A stretch of DNA of 50,878 nucleotides from an uncultured Porphyromonadaceae bacterium. Lineage in GTDB: Bacteria; Bacteroidota; Bacteroidia; Bacteroidales; Muribaculaceae. Shown here in pieces: positions 7,448 to 17,015 of this stretch. Under the pieces are notes generated by a model, which was not told the origin of the DNA, did not search any database, and worked only from the letters and a program-made list of their open reading frames with translations. Position 1 is the first letter of the stretch, and each line of letters begins with the position of its first letter. The stretch lies in contig CAMWID010000016.1 in assembly GCA_947174235.1 (NCBI GenBank), positions 1 to 50,878 of the forward strand, read 5' to 3'. The position numbers were made by a program, and so were the translations under genes.

Positions 7448-7886
7448 AATCGACTGTTACGGGTTCGGACTACCCGCCGATTCTTTGGCACTGCAAGCCG
7501 GTTAAGACCGCGAAATTTTAAGGAACGCTTAGATCCCGGAGTAAACAAATATCTGGGAACGGGATCTTAATGAGTACAGAACAAGATATGACAGTTTAAT
7601 TTACTGTTCAGAAAACGTCTTCTTCGCCTCTTCTTCGCCTGAAATGTTAAATGCCATAAAAAAACCAAATTAAATTTGGAGTTTTCTTAATAATATTATA
7701 ATTTTGCGCCACTAAACTTTCTCCGGATGAGAAGATTACCTTACAAATCTCCTCTCCCGGGAAGAAAAATCCGAATATGTCCGGAAAAATTCCGGAGTTC
7801 GGCTTGCTTTTTCTATCACAAAAATCTCCACTGTCCGGCTTTCCATATATCCGGATATGACAACTGAACCTACATAAGAATCCGAT
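7448..7886. other. Divergent intergenic region between sigma-barrel and fimbrial operons
   Basis: About 440 bases without a gene. The left part has an 8-bp inverted repeat AGATCCCG (7531-7538) / CGGGATCT (7560-7567). The right part holds the fimbrial promoter and a leader of about 175 bases. That leader contains TCCGGA four times, including a perfect 7-3-7 hairpin at 7780-7796 and a 12-bp palindrome ATATCCGGATAT at 7847-7858. Confidence 0.6.
7665..7706 (+). promoter_or_regulatory. Fimbrial operon promoter with overlapping palindrome
   Basis: TTTG at 7675-7678 and TAATTTTG at 7699-7706 are separated by 20 bases, an excellent Bacteroidetes promoter. The -33 box is embedded in a perfect palindrome CCAAATTAAATTTGG (7665-7679), which could be an operator for a repressor competing with RNA polymerase (inference). 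Confidence 0.7.
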
Positions 7887-9161
7887 ATGATACGTTGCAT
7901 ACATACAACTATCGGCTTACAGTTATTCCACAGATGCATGATAATATTGTTGATCATGCTTTCACAAATCTCATATGCCGTGGCGGGCAATCAGAAGCTG
8001 ATGCCTGACACAACCGACATGTACAGACTTCAAGAAGCTCAATGCCGGATATGCGACACTATATTTTCAGACACGGTTTTTTTCCGTTTCGCTTCTTCCA
8101 GACTTGATCCTGACTTTTCAGACAACCGAAAGAGGATCGAAAATATCCGTAAATATATATCATTATTAAATGATACATCCGAAAACCTGATTCTCCAAAT
8201 CACCGGAAGCGTATCCCCCGAAGGAACACCCGCTTTCAACAATACTCTCGCTGCCGCGAGAGCGCATAAACTTGATTCCCTGATCAGGAAATATACAAAA
8301 GCCGTACCCTCGGTCGATATCATTATCCCTCCAATAGATTCTAAAACTGATTATAGGCTTCTTCGTAATTCCAAGCTCGATATCATTTCGCTAACTACCC
8401 CCCCCCTCAAAGACTTAGCAATACGCGACTTTATCGGAAAGAATGACAGAACCGATCTTCCGCCCGCTATAGGTGAAAATACTGATGAATCACGTCAAGA
8501 GGAAAGACAATATGTTATACCTCAAGACATAAAATCTGACCATGAAGAAGACCGGCATAACATCTCTGAAACCATAACTGTCCCGTCTTCTCCAAAACAA
8601 TTTCCACATATAGCGGTCGCCACAAATCTACTTTATGACCTCGCATGTGTGCCAAACATTGCTTTGAAAACACCTCTCTCCGACCATGTGGTCATAGGAG
8701 CAGACTGGATGTGCGCATGGTGGAGCAAAAAAAGAGATCATTTTTATTACCGTGTCTATGGAGGAGATATCGACATCTCCTACCGAATAGGGAGAAAGAT
8801 AAACAGGCACGATCCATTTTCAGGACATCATTTGGGAATCTACGCATCATTGGTATGTTATGATTTCCAGTTCGGCGGCAATCACACAGGGATATTATCC
8901 GATAAATTCAACTACGCCGCCGGCATATCCTACGCCTATTCCCTCCCGGTAAGCCGCAAATTCAACATTGACTTCTCAATCGGAGCCGGATATATGTGGG
9001 GGCGTTTTAAAAAACATATCCCCATAGATGACCATGACGTCTGGAAATCAACCCACACCCATTCCTGGTTCGGACCTACACGCCTCGGAATATCGCTTGT
9101 GTATCTTCTCGGTCCGTCTACATTCAATTCCGAAGATAAAAGGAAAGGAGGTGAGAGATGA
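7887..9161 (+). CDS. OmpA-like/DUF3575 outer-membrane protein of the fimbrial operon
   Basis: A 424-residue exported protein with a signal peptide (cleavage after about SYAVAG). Residues about 55-135 show an OmpA-like pattern: VFFRFASSRLD, then ITGSVSPEGTPAFNNTLAAARAHKLDSL. A hydrophilic linker at about 175-235 is followed by a DUF3575-type barrel beginning HIAVATNLLYDLACVPNIALKTPL and ending with repeated aromatic strands to GISLVYLLG. Such proteins stand first in many Bacteroidales fimbriae operons and are thought to anchor or assemble the fimbria at the outer membrane (family knowledge). The gene overlaps the next by 4 bases (ATGA). An alternative start inside the signal region (MIILLIM) is possible. 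Confidence 0.8.
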   Translation: MIRCIHTTIGLQLFHRCMIILLIMLSQISYAVAGNQKLMPDTTDMYRLQEAQCRICDTIFSDTVFFRFASSRLDPDFSDNRKRIENIRKYISLLNDTSENLILQITGSVSPEGTPAFNNTLAAARAHKLDSLIRKYTKAVPSVDIIIPPIDSKTDYRLLRNSKLDIISLTTPPLKDLAIRDFIGKNDRTDLPPAIGENTDESRQEERQYVIPQDIKSDHEEDRHNISETITVPSSPKQFPHIAVATNLLYDLACVPNIALKTPLSDHVVIGADWMCAWWSKKRDHFYYRVYGGDIDISYRIGRKINRHDPFSGHHLGIYASLVCYDFQFGGNHTGILSDKFNYAAGISYAYSLPVSRKFNIDFSIGAGYMWGRFKKHIPIDDHDVWKSTHTHSWFGPTRLGISLVYLLGPSTFNSEDKRKGGER

Positions 9162-10126
9162 AAAGTAAAATTAACCTACTTGCCAGATGCATGGCAGTCA
9201 TTTTCATCCTGATGTCGCAACAATCCTGCAAACAGAGGGAATTATGCTACGATCATTCCCATGTTTCCCCGGTAAGCATCATCTTCGACTGGTCGCTCGC
9301 CCCTGACGCTGATCCGTCGACAATGGTGGTATGGTTTTTTCCTACAGACGGCTCCCAGGGAAGAAGATTCGAGCTTCTCAGGGGAGGAGCCGCCACAAAA
9401 GGGGAATCGGATTTCAACTCTGTGGTGAAACTGGCGCCCGGAGAATACAATGTGGTTTGCCACAACGGAGATACCGAAAACAATATCGAGGAAGGGAATA
9501 CCTTTTTAAACTACTCCCTGCGCACGTATGATGACGATATTTTATCACCTATCAACCGTGCGGAGACAGCCCCCTGTCCCGACGGCTGTGAAACCCAACC
9601 TGTCAGGTCGGCGGCGAGCACACTCTATGCCCACTCTGCCGCATCGCCCGTCATCATCCCACCGACATCGGCATACCCGGTGACTGTCACTCTTGTTCCG
9701 GAAAAGGTGACAACGGAATGTCACGTAACCATCACAGGTGTTGAAAACCTTGTTCCCGATGTAAAAATAAGCGCCGTGATAACCGGGGCTGCGGAGAAAT
9801 GGATCCATCACTCCGGTATGCCGGGAGGAACTGACGTGATGGTGCCTTTCGCCCTAAGACATTGCGGAACAGACTGCCTGAAGGGTGACGTGACCTTGTT
9901 CGGTGTGAACAACCGCGAGAATCGGGTAAACAAGCTACGTGTATACACCTCTTATAAATATTATTACGACTTTGACATCTCCGATCAGATACGCAACGCA
10001 CCTGACCCACAGAATATCTACATATCCCTAAGCGGGATAAAGCTCCCGTCACTACAAGACGGAGGAGGAATGTCGCCCGGAGTAAACGACTGGGGTGATA
10101 CTGTCAAAGAAGAGATCCAGATGTAG
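9158..10126 (+). CDS. DUF5119-type fimbrial accessory lipoprotein
   Basis: A 322-residue lipoprotein with N-terminus MKSKINLLARCMAVIFILMS and a lipid-type cysteine in QQSCKQ. The next segment (ELCYDHSHVSPVSIIFDWSLAPDADPSTMVVWFFPTDG) is characteristic of the DUF5119 family, which occurs between the DUF3575-like gene and fimbrillin genes in Bacteroidales. Translation is coupled to the preceding gene by a 4-base overlap. It probably serves as an anchor or minor subunit of the fimbria (inference from context). The local GC content is somewhat higher than that of its neighbours, most visibly between 9.55 and 9.9 kb. Confidence 0.75.
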   Translation: MKSKINLLARCMAVIFILMSQQSCKQRELCYDHSHVSPVSIIFDWSLAPDADPSTMVVWFFPTDGSQGRRFELLRGGAATKGESDFNSVVKLAPGEYNVVCHNGDTENNIEEGNTFLNYSLRTYDDDILSPINRAETAPCPDGCETQPVRSAASTLYAHSAASPVIIPPTSAYPVTVTLVPEKVTTECHVTITGVENLVPDVKISAVITGAAEKWIHHSGMPGGTDVMVPFALRHCGTDCLKGDVTLFGVNNRENRVNKLRVYTSYKYYYDFDISDQIRNAPDPQNIYISLSGIKLPSLQDGGGMSPGVNDWGDTVKEEIQM

Positions 10127-10156
10127 CAAATCCAAACAAATATTATATAAAAGCTT

Positions 10157-11527
10157 ATGAAATCCAAAAGTTTATCATTTATGATGTCGGCAGCTTTACT
10201 CGCCACGTCATGCGCAAATGAAGAGGTTGTGGAATTCAATCCCGATCCCAGCGGCAACGCCATCACATTCAATCCGCAGGTAGGAAGAACCCGCGCCACC
10301 GAGACCACTATCTCAAATTTAGGCAACTTCTCGGTTCTTGCTAAAGGTGTGCATCCTCAGGGAACGCTATACAATTCCTGGCTTATAGCCGACCAGTCAG
10401 ATGAAAAGAATCCTATTGGAGAGATCGCAAAAAAAAGTTCCCTGTCAGATGACAATACATACGGGATCTGGGCACTTGACAGAAATGTATATTGGCCGGA
10501 AGGTGTGGCTGACGTAATGTTCTGGGCATATACAGATTCTTCCGAAGATGGAAAGTTAAGCAACGGAAGTATCAGCTTTGAAAGCAACGGACCCAGAATT
10601 ACCGGATTCAAGCCAGAGACCATAGATTTCAAAGAATCTTCCGACAACACCGTATTGGCTGACGGACAATCTCAGAAAGAACTCCTTGTGGCGTTCGCGC
10701 ATCATACCAACAATAATTCCGTGATCAATCTTACTTTTGACCACGCTCTTTCCCAAATAAACATAACCGCCGAAAGGAAAGATAAGCAAGCCTCTGACAA
10801 CCGCATTGTAAAAATCAAAGGCGCATGGATAATGAATGTCAGCACCACAGGCAATCTGTCGGCAGGTTATAAATGGGAAAACGGAACCGGTAGCTGTACA
10901 CCCTCATGGGGTGACCTTACCGGTAACGGCAAATATGGAACTTTCCATGCTACGCAGACCGAAATCTCCGGCAGTTCCAAGTCTGTCTTAGGAAACGGCG
11001 GCAACCTCATGATAATACCGCAGAAAAAGTCCGCTTGGGATGAGACAGAATCCGGATCCGGTACATATATCCTTCTTCTATGCCGTGTCGAACTCAAACA
11101 TTCCGGTGACCAACATGAAGGAAGCGACATCGAAGATGTCTATGTCCCCGGCGATGGCAACCATTATCACCAGCAATTTCCGGTAACTGACAAATTCAAC
11201 TCAGAAGAATATGGCTTCTCCTGTGTGGCTGTGCCGGTGGATTGGGAAATGGGTAAGAAATATGAATATGCCCTTGATATCTGTGGAGCGGCATCCGGAG
11301 CGGGAGTATATCCTCCTAAACTTTCAGAAGATGTAATCAATTCTCTGATACCGTCTTCCATGAATAGAGAGAATATTATAACCACCCGTCCGGATGGTAA
11401 AAATGTGGGAGACGCCGTGCTGGATGAACCGATCAAGTTTAATGTCAAGGTCAGCAAATGGGAGACAGGCGACACCTGGACCAACGGAACCGAATCAAAA
11501 GCCACGGAATCAACGACCACAGACTGA
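10157..11527 (+). CDS. Fimbrillin family protein (probable major subunit)
   Basis: A 456-residue lipoprotein precursor: MKSKSLSFMMSAALLATSC is a lipoprotein signal. It is followed by EEVVEFNPDPSGNAITFNP and an Arg-containing segment VGRTRATETT, the type of site at which Bacteroidales fimbrillins are trimmed by an arginine-specific protease before polymerisation. The domain is Mfa_like_1/fimbrillin-like (FDHALSQINITAERK is the typical core strand). It begins 30 bases after the DUF5119 gene. A strong hairpin follows the stop codon, so this gene would be more highly represented in mRNA than the downstream one, as expected for the shaft protein (inference). Confidence 0.8.
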   Translation: MKSKSLSFMMSAALLATSCANEEVVEFNPDPSGNAITFNPQVGRTRATETTISNLGNFSVLAKGVHPQGTLYNSWLIADQSDEKNPIGEIAKKSSLSDDNTYGIWALDRNVYWPEGVADVMFWAYTDSSEDGKLSNGSISFESNGPRITGFKPETIDFKESSDNTVLADGQSQKELLVAFAHHTNNNSVINLTFDHALSQINITAERKDKQASDNRIVKIKGAWIMNVSTTGNLSAGYKWENGTGSCTPSWGDLTGNGKYGTFHATQTEISGSSKSVLGNGGNLMIIPQKKSAWDETESGSGTYILLLCRVELKHSGDQHEGSDIEDVYVPGDGNHYHQQFPVTDKFNSEEYGFSCVAVPVDWEMGKKYEYALDICGAASGAGVYPPKLSEDVINSLIPSSMNRENIITTRPDGKNVGDAVLDEPIKFNVKVSKWETGDTWTNGTESKATESTTTD

Positions 11528-11551
11528 CAATCCCTGCACATATAGATAATA

Positions 11552-11591
11552 AAGACAAGGAGAGGACATCCCGTATTCCTCCCCTTGTCTT
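11552..11591 (+). terminator. Intercistronic hairpin after the fimbrillin gene
   Basis: Arms AAGACAAGGAGAGGA and TCCTCCCCTTGTCTT pair over 15 bp with one mismatch and a 10-base loop. A strong U-tract is lacking, so partial termination or 3'-end stabilisation is likely, lowering expression of the next gene relative to fimbrillin. Confidence 0.55.
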
Positions 11592-11652
11592 ATCAAATTT
11601 CCGGCACGTAATATAAAACGCCTATCCGGAAAAGGCTTAAACACAAAACAAA

Positions 11653-14640
11653 ATGAAACGACCATATAAAGGTTTACATTTCATCCCCGTCATCATCGCT
11701 GCTGCTTCGGTCATGACCATAACACCGGGTTGCAACGATGACGCGCTATACGATATGTCGGGCGGAATATCCGATCATCCCGTATTTGGAGTAAACGTGG
11801 CATCTTCCTGGCACAAAGGGGACTATATCACACGTTCGGCAGAAACTGAAATACAGATAACAAGACTTGAAGGAGACACCACAGACCAACCTTTATATCT
11901 CGTTGCGGAGACAAACATCATCAACGATTCAACAGTGACTTCTCCTCTTACCCGGGGAACAAAAATCGAGACTGCTGAAAAATTCAAAAATACATATAAA
12001 TCGTTCGGATTATCAGGAATCTGCCATACAGGCAATGAAGACTCCGACCTCAGCGAGATGCCTGTAAATTTCATCCATAACTCGGAAGTATCCGAAAAAG
12101 GTTCGTTGTGGGAAGCGGCTGACAAACTTGAATGGCCCGGATCCGGAAGATTGCGCTTTTTCGCCTACGCTCCGTATGCGACCGCCGAAAACGGGATCAC
12201 GATTTCCCCGGCAACGGAAAAGGGGACGCCATCCATTACTTTTGCAGTAAAAGAAAAAGTCAGTGAACAGATAGACCTCATGACAGCCGTGACTGATGTC
12301 AAAGGTTCGGGCAAAGAGACAATCGATTTGAATTTCACTCACGCATTATCGGCTATTCAAATCAAAACCGGAAACGCTATGCTCGGCGGCACCCTCAAGA
12401 GCGTGACTATCTCCGGGATATATGGGAAAGGTTCATCCACGACAGGATCAGGAGTATGGACAGTAGCCGGTGAAGCCAACTGTTCGTATACCCTCGAGCC
12501 TCAGGAAAACACATTCTCGCCAAAGGATGAGGACAATTATGATTATTATACCGAAGAAGGGAATGATATTGCAGGCGTGAACGACAACCTGACATTGTTT
12601 CTTATCCCTCAGAAACTTGGAGAAAACGCCAAGATCTCAATAGAATTTACAGACAAACTTACAGGTACTGACCGCAAACTGTCAGCCTCTCTTTCAGGAG
12701 AATGGCAATCCGGAAAACTTTATACATATTCACTTTCCACTACCGGCATCGTTTTGACCCCCATGGTAAAGATCGTGAAAAAAGGGACTGACGATTATGC
12801 CCTTTCCGACAGCGTTTCTATTACGGGAATCGTAAATGATATCGAGCTGGCGGCCTATATCCGTGTATCTCAGGAAGGGACTGAAAGCATTGACAAGAAA
12901 GTGCCGTTCCACCTTGAATATTCCACCGACGGGACAACATGGGCTAAAACCTCCGAAGGGATAGGCGGAGAGACCCGGGATATATGGACCCCTGACCTAA
13001 CCTCCACACGTGCCGATGCCTCGGGAACTGATGAAAATCCTGCCGCCACGGCTTCCGGAACACTTTATTTTCCGGCTCAGTCCTCTTTTATGGAACGGCA
13101 CAGACTGTTTGACCGAAGTTCGGAACAAGGTTCTGAAAACTCACCGGAAAATCTCGCCACAAACGAGTCTGCCAACTGCTATATGATCAACAGACCGGGA
13201 TATTATAAATTCCCGACCGTATATGGCAATACGCTAAATAACGAGAATTTATTAAATACGACACCTGATACGGAAGAATCCGGAATGAAATGGTTTGTGG
13301 ATCACAATGACAAGCAAATCACCCAATCCAGAATTAAAAATCAGATAGCTCCCAATGGAGAGAGTCTGAAAGACGCATTCCTATTGTGGCAGGATTCCCC
13401 GGGACTTATAGACGGAGTAAAATATGATGCCACGGAAGACTGCATCTCCTTCCACGTAGGCAGAAACACCATATCCCAGGGAAACGCTGTCATTGCCTTA
13501 AGAAACAATAAAGACATAATAGTCTGGAGCTGGCATATCTGGGTGACAGATCAGGACTGGTCACAGACAATAAATATCGTCAACAAGCACGATAAGGTTT
13601 TCAAAATGGCTCCGTCAGTTTTAGGACGTTGTGACGTATGCAAAGGAGATCCTGCCCGAAAGATTCATTTAAAGGTTGTATTCAGCATGAAAGATTCTTC
13701 CGGCAAGGAAATTGAATGCAACAAGACTGTCGACGGCAACGACCTTTCGGAGATCCATCAGCAATATATGGCGGCATCAATGGCTGGAGACAACACATAC
13801 TACCAATGGGGACGCAAGGATGCCATGCCCGGAGGAAGGTATGGAATACAGAACTACCCCTATTACAATCCTTCTCCGGAAACAAGAAAAGATGAAGTCA
13901 CGATGCTGAATAAAGATATCTTTGATAATCCCTCTGAATATGCTTTCGGAAGGAGTAAAGAAACAACAGGAGTATCTGTCGGCAGATCCATACAGATCCC
14001 GTATCATTTCATAATGGGTGATGAACCACCTTCAGGAATAAACTATCGTCAACACTGGCATAACATCGGCGCAGCAGACTATATGGACAGTGGTGGAAGC
14101 ATGTATAACATATGGAATTTCAACTCAAAAAAATCATACAATCCAACAAATCCTCCGGAAGAAGACCTAAATGGCGATAATGTACGGAAAACTATTTATG
14201 ATCCATGTCCTCCCGGTTATCACATACCTTCCGTCATAGCATTCAACGGAATTGTACAGACGTCACCCGGACCTACTTTCAATTCTGCATATGATGGAAG
14301 ACAACCTGTATGGAAAGACGATAGCCGTTGGGAAATAGAAGCTCCTGTAGAAGGTGGCGGCACAGTTTTTCTCACATTTTATTCGACAGGGATGAGAAAC
14401 ATGAATTTTAAACCAGGAGAACAACCAAGACCTCAAGACTATGATAAAATTTCCATTCCGGCATTTTCTATGGTCTCATACATAACCTCTTCCTCGCTTG
14501 CATCAAATAAAGGTAATCCTCAAGGGTATATTCTGTTTTTTGACCACAGGGGCACCAACGATGGCAAGGAACGTTGCGGATGTGAGATAGCATCCAACAA
14601 TGCTTACGGATTGACTGTCTGGCCTGCCAGGAATCCTTGA
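11653..14640 (+). CDS. Large fimbrillin-family protein, probable fimbrial tip
   Basis: A 995-residue lipoprotein (signal with TITPGC) in the fimbrial operon. The N-terminal half carries fimbrillin-like signatures: SPLTRGTKIETAEKFKNTYK near residue 100 and the core strand INLNFTHALSAIQIKTG-type motif near 230 (seen as IDLNFTHALSAIQIK). The C-terminal half contains HIWVTDQDW, NVRKTIYDPCPPGYHIPS and a Gly-rich end, features of the large C-terminal domains of fimbrial tip or adhesin subunits in Bacteroidales. Its last position in the operon, its size and the attenuating hairpin upstream all fit a low-copy tip protein (inference). A long hairpin terminator starts at the base after the stop codon. 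Confidence 0.75.
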   Translation: MKRPYKGLHFIPVIIAAASVMTITPGCNDDALYDMSGGISDHPVFGVNVASSWHKGDYITRSAETEIQITRLEGDTTDQPLYLVAETNIINDSTVTSPLTRGTKIETAEKFKNTYKSFGLSGICHTGNEDSDLSEMPVNFIHNSEVSEKGSLWEAADKLEWPGSGRLRFFAYAPYATAENGITISPATEKGTPSITFAVKEKVSEQIDLMTAVTDVKGSGKETIDLNFTHALSAIQIKTGNAMLGGTLKSVTISGIYGKGSSTTGSGVWTVAGEANCSYTLEPQENTFSPKDEDNYDYYTEEGNDIAGVNDNLTLFLIPQKLGENAKISIEFTDKLTGTDRKLSASLSGEWQSGKLYTYSLSTTGIVLTPMVKIVKKGTDDYALSDSVSITGIVNDIELAAYIRVSQEGTESIDKKVPFHLEYSTDGTTWAKTSEGIGGETRDIWTPDLTSTRADASGTDENPAATASGTLYFPAQSSFMERHRLFDRSSEQGSENSPENLATNESANCYMINRPGYYKFPTVYGNTLNNENLLNTTPDTEESGMKWFVDHNDKQITQSRIKNQIAPNGESLKDAFLLWQDSPGLIDGVKYDATEDCISFHVGRNTISQGNAVIALRNNKDIIVWSWHIWVTDQDWSQTINIVNKHDKVFKMAPSVLGRCDVCKGDPARKIHLKVVFSMKDSSGKEIECNKTVDGNDLSEIHQQYMAASMAGDNTYYQWGRKDAMPGGRYGIQNYPYYNPSPETRKDEVTMLNKDIFDNPSEYAFGRSKETTGVSVGRSIQIPYHFIMGDEPPSGINYRQHWHNIGAADYMDSGGSMYNIWNFNSKKSYNPTNPPEEDLNGDNVRKTIYDPCPPGYHIPSVIAFNGIVQTSPGPTFNSAYDGRQPVWKDDSRWEIEAPVEGGGTVFLTFYSTGMRNMNFKPGEQPRPQDYDKISIPAFSMVSYITSSSLASNKGNPQGYILFFDHRGTNDGKERCGCEIASNNAYGLTVWPARNP

Positions 14641-14728
14641 CATAAGAGACCGTGTCATTATGAATTGACAACAAAAGTTTGATAAAAAAACTTTTGCAAT
14701 GCTATTCATAATGGCACGGTCTCTTATG
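14641..14728 (+). terminator. Very long hairpin terminator of the fimbrial operon
   Basis: Outer arms at 14641-14665 and 14704-14728 pair over 25 bases with a single G-U; an inner hairpin CAAAAGTTT/AAACTTTTG sits in the loop. It begins directly after the stop codon. Its two-fold symmetry would also stop transcripts from the right. Confidence 0.7.
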
Positions 14729-14739
14729 TATATTAATCA

Positions 14740-14885
14740 AACAACGACAATTGATGACATAATCCCTGATTATACCGCTCTTATCTCTGCAGACACACAC
14801 CAAATCCAATCTCATCAAAAGATTTTTTGTCACAACTCTTTTCGCATCCGAAAAAACAAAGGATCTGAATATTCCTTTTTATCGC
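14740..14885 (-). pseudogene. Decayed C-terminal fragment of a DNA methyltransferase
   Basis: On the minus strand one frame reads FSDAKRVVTKNLLMRLDLV, matching FKDAKRVVTKSLLMRLDLV near the C-terminus of the adenine methyltransferase at 91-1749 in 17 of 19 residues; similarity continues as DKSGII versus DKGLKI. At DNA level bases 14802-14861 match 176-235 at about 46 of 60 positions by eye. A further short stretch upstream (VTCDKKEY) is in another frame, indicating a frameshift. No start, no SAM motif and no NPPW remain. It is a remnant of a related restriction-modification locus. Confidence 0.7.
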
Positions 14886-15002
14886 AAGTAACAAGATTAA
14901 TATTTCATGAAATAAACTTTGAGAAGATCTTTAATGACTTTTTTATGAGTATATTTTAATGTATGTGCGTATGATAAGATGGAAACAAACCAGATCTATC
15001 TT

Positions 15003-16904
15003 ATGAAACCCATTTTCAGCTTATCTAAAATTTTGTTTGCACTCGCCGGACTGACGGCGGCATCGCCATGCGGGGCAAATGAACAGACTCCGGCTATTTT
15101 AAAACTGTCATCTCCCGACGGTATAAACACCGTTACTTTTTCCAAACCGGGTAACGAGCTTACTTATTCCGTAAACATGGGAGAGGAAAAGGTGATACTT
15201 CCCTCACGTGCAGGGCTTGACCTTGACAACCGCGTGTGGGAAATGGCTCTCGGGAAACGAGACCTTGAGCAACCTGAATGCTGGATGGATCTCCTGTCGA
15301 TAGATTCCATAACGCGCCACCCTGCCGTATCCCGTCAATGGAATCCCCTCTACGGAGAACGTTCCATTGTGAAAGACAACTATAATTCCGCTACTCTCCA
15401 TATGTCAAGGAAAGATAAAAGTGACTACCGTCTTGACGTGGAAGTCCGCGCATACGATGAGGGTATAGCATTCCGCTACTTCTTCCCGGAACATCCTGCA
15501 GCGATTTTCCATAAAGTGGTAGAGGATCTGACTGACTATACATTTCCAGAGGGATCCATGGCTTGGAGCGAACAATGGGCGCAATCCACTTTTGAATATT
15601 CTCCCGTAGACAGCATAACCCGCCCGGTGGAAAGGGCACTGACTCTTGAACTGCCATCAGGAAAATGGGTCGCTCTGCTTGACGCTGATGTAGACGACTG
15701 GTGTCTGACAAAGCTGCAGGCACGTGAAGGGAAGCCCAACACGCTCCGCTCCGTGATGTATTCCCCGGTAGATATTGTGACATATTATGCCACCCCCTGG
15801 AAGGTGATAATGCTTTCCGACTCACCCGGCAAACTTATCGAGAACAACGACATAGTCAACAATCTGAATCCGGAACGGGAAGGAGATTTCTCATGGGTGA
15901 GACCGGGTAAGATAATGCGCTCCGCGATATCCACCGAAGCCGGTATAAAAACAATCGATTTCTGCGCCGCACATAATATCCCGTATATGCTTTACGACTG
16001 GCAATGGTATATGCCATGCACAAGCCATGACGGCGACGCCACAAAAGTGGTTGACAAGGTCGATATGCAGAAAGTGATAGATTATGGCAAAGAAAAAGGT
16101 GTCGGTGTCTGGCTTTATGTCAACCAGCACGCCCTCATGAAACAGATGGACGAACTCTTCCCGCTGCTGCGGGAATGGGGTGTGGCGGGAGTGAAATCGG
16201 GATTCGTGCAATATGCCTCACACCGCTGGGCGACATGGCTGCACGACATGGTGCGCAAAGCCGCCGACAATCATCTGATGATGAATATCCACGACGAATT
16301 CCGTCCGTCCGGATTCTCCCGCACCTATCCCAACCTTCTGACCCAGGAAGGGATATGCGGCAACGAAGAGTTTCCCGACGCGACCCATAATGTGACTCTC
16401 CCGTTCACAAGGATGCTCAACGGTGCGGCGGATTACACAATCTGTTATTACGACAAACGTCTGAAAAACACCCATGCACATCAATTGGCAGCGTCATTGG
16501 TGTTCTACAGTCCTCTGCAGACCATATTCTGGTATGACAATCCCGACCTTTACGAAGGTGAACCGGAGATCAAATGGTTTGAAGACCTGCAGACCACATT
16601 TGACGATACAAAAGTGATCGACGGTTATCCCGGCAAAGGTATAACCATAGCCCGCAGAAAAGGCGACAACTGGTGGGTGGGGTCTCTTTCCAACAACGAG
16701 GGGGAGAAAAGGAAAGAGATCTCCCTGGAATTTCTGCCGGAAGGGAGAAAATACAATGCCACCATATATAGCGACGGAGGAGAAAAAATCAAGACGCGCA
16801 CACACGTTGCGATGACTTCAAAAAAGGTGAGCAGCAAAGATATACTCCGTTTTGACATCCCTCCTCGAGGCGGCATTGCAATTTTTTTGACTCCTGTTGA
16901 GTAA
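15003..16904 (+). CDS. Glycoside hydrolase family 97 (SusB-like), secreted
   Basis: A 633-residue exported alpha-glycosidase. An ATG at 14979 adds eight residues; I prefer 15003 because MKPIFSLSKILFALAGLTA is then a normal signal peptide. The N-terminal beta-supersandwich (LSSPDGINTVTF, RLDVEVRAYDEGIAFRYFFPE) precedes a TIM-barrel (YMLYDWQWYMPCTSHDGDA) and a C-terminal beta domain. The barrel has GVKSGFVQY where retaining members carry an Asp nucleophile, and it has NIHDEFRPSG and LTQEGICGNEEF, residues that fit the inverting SusB-type branch. That suggests an alpha-glucosidase (family knowledge, moderate certainty). GH43 and GH88 genes follow on the same strand; no SusC/SusD pair is present. 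Confidence 0.88.
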   Translation: MKPIFSLSKILFALAGLTAASPCGANEQTPAILKLSSPDGINTVTFSKPGNELTYSVNMGEEKVILPSRAGLDLDNRVWEMALGKRDLEQPECWMDLLSIDSITRHPAVSRQWNPLYGERSIVKDNYNSATLHMSRKDKSDYRLDVEVRAYDEGIAFRYFFPEHPAAIFHKVVEDLTDYTFPEGSMAWSEQWAQSTFEYSPVDSITRPVERALTLELPSGKWVALLDADVDDWCLTKLQAREGKPNTLRSVMYSPVDIVTYYATPWKVIMLSDSPGKLIENNDIVNNLNPEREGDFSWVRPGKIMRSAISTEAGIKTIDFCAAHNIPYMLYDWQWYMPCTSHDGDATKVVDKVDMQKVIDYGKEKGVGVWLYVNQHALMKQMDELFPLLREWGVAGVKSGFVQYASHRWATWLHDMVRKAADNHLMMNIHDEFRPSGFSRTYPNLLTQEGICGNEEFPDATHNVTLPFTRMLNGAADYTICYYDKRLKNTHAHQLAASLVFYSPLQTIFWYDNPDLYEGEPEIKWFEDLQTTFDDTKVIDGYPGKGITIARRKGDNWWVGSLSNNEGEKRKEISLEFLPEGRKYNATIYSDGGEKIKTRTHVAMTSKKVSSKDILRFDIPPRGGIAIFLTPVE

Positions 16905-17015
16905 AAAATAATGACCATACGTATAATATATATGAAATAAGGATGTCAGGCGGGAGCGCCACATATCCATCCTTGCATATTTTCTTTCCGTAAAAGAAGA
17001 ACCCAACATCATAAA

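Noticed and set aside
7450..7480. tRNA T-arm-like sequence (ACGGGTTCGGACTACCCG)
   Set aside because: No anticodon arm, D-arm or acceptor stem can be built around it.
7665..7858. Invertible (phase-variable) fimbrial promoter
   Set aside because: The inverted repeats here are short and adjacent or overlap the promoter; no long pair flanks the promoter and no invertase gene is nearby.
14699..14959. 86-codon plus-strand open frame
   Set aside because: It starts inside the terminator hairpin and lies antisense to the methyltransferase remnant, which explains the sequence better.
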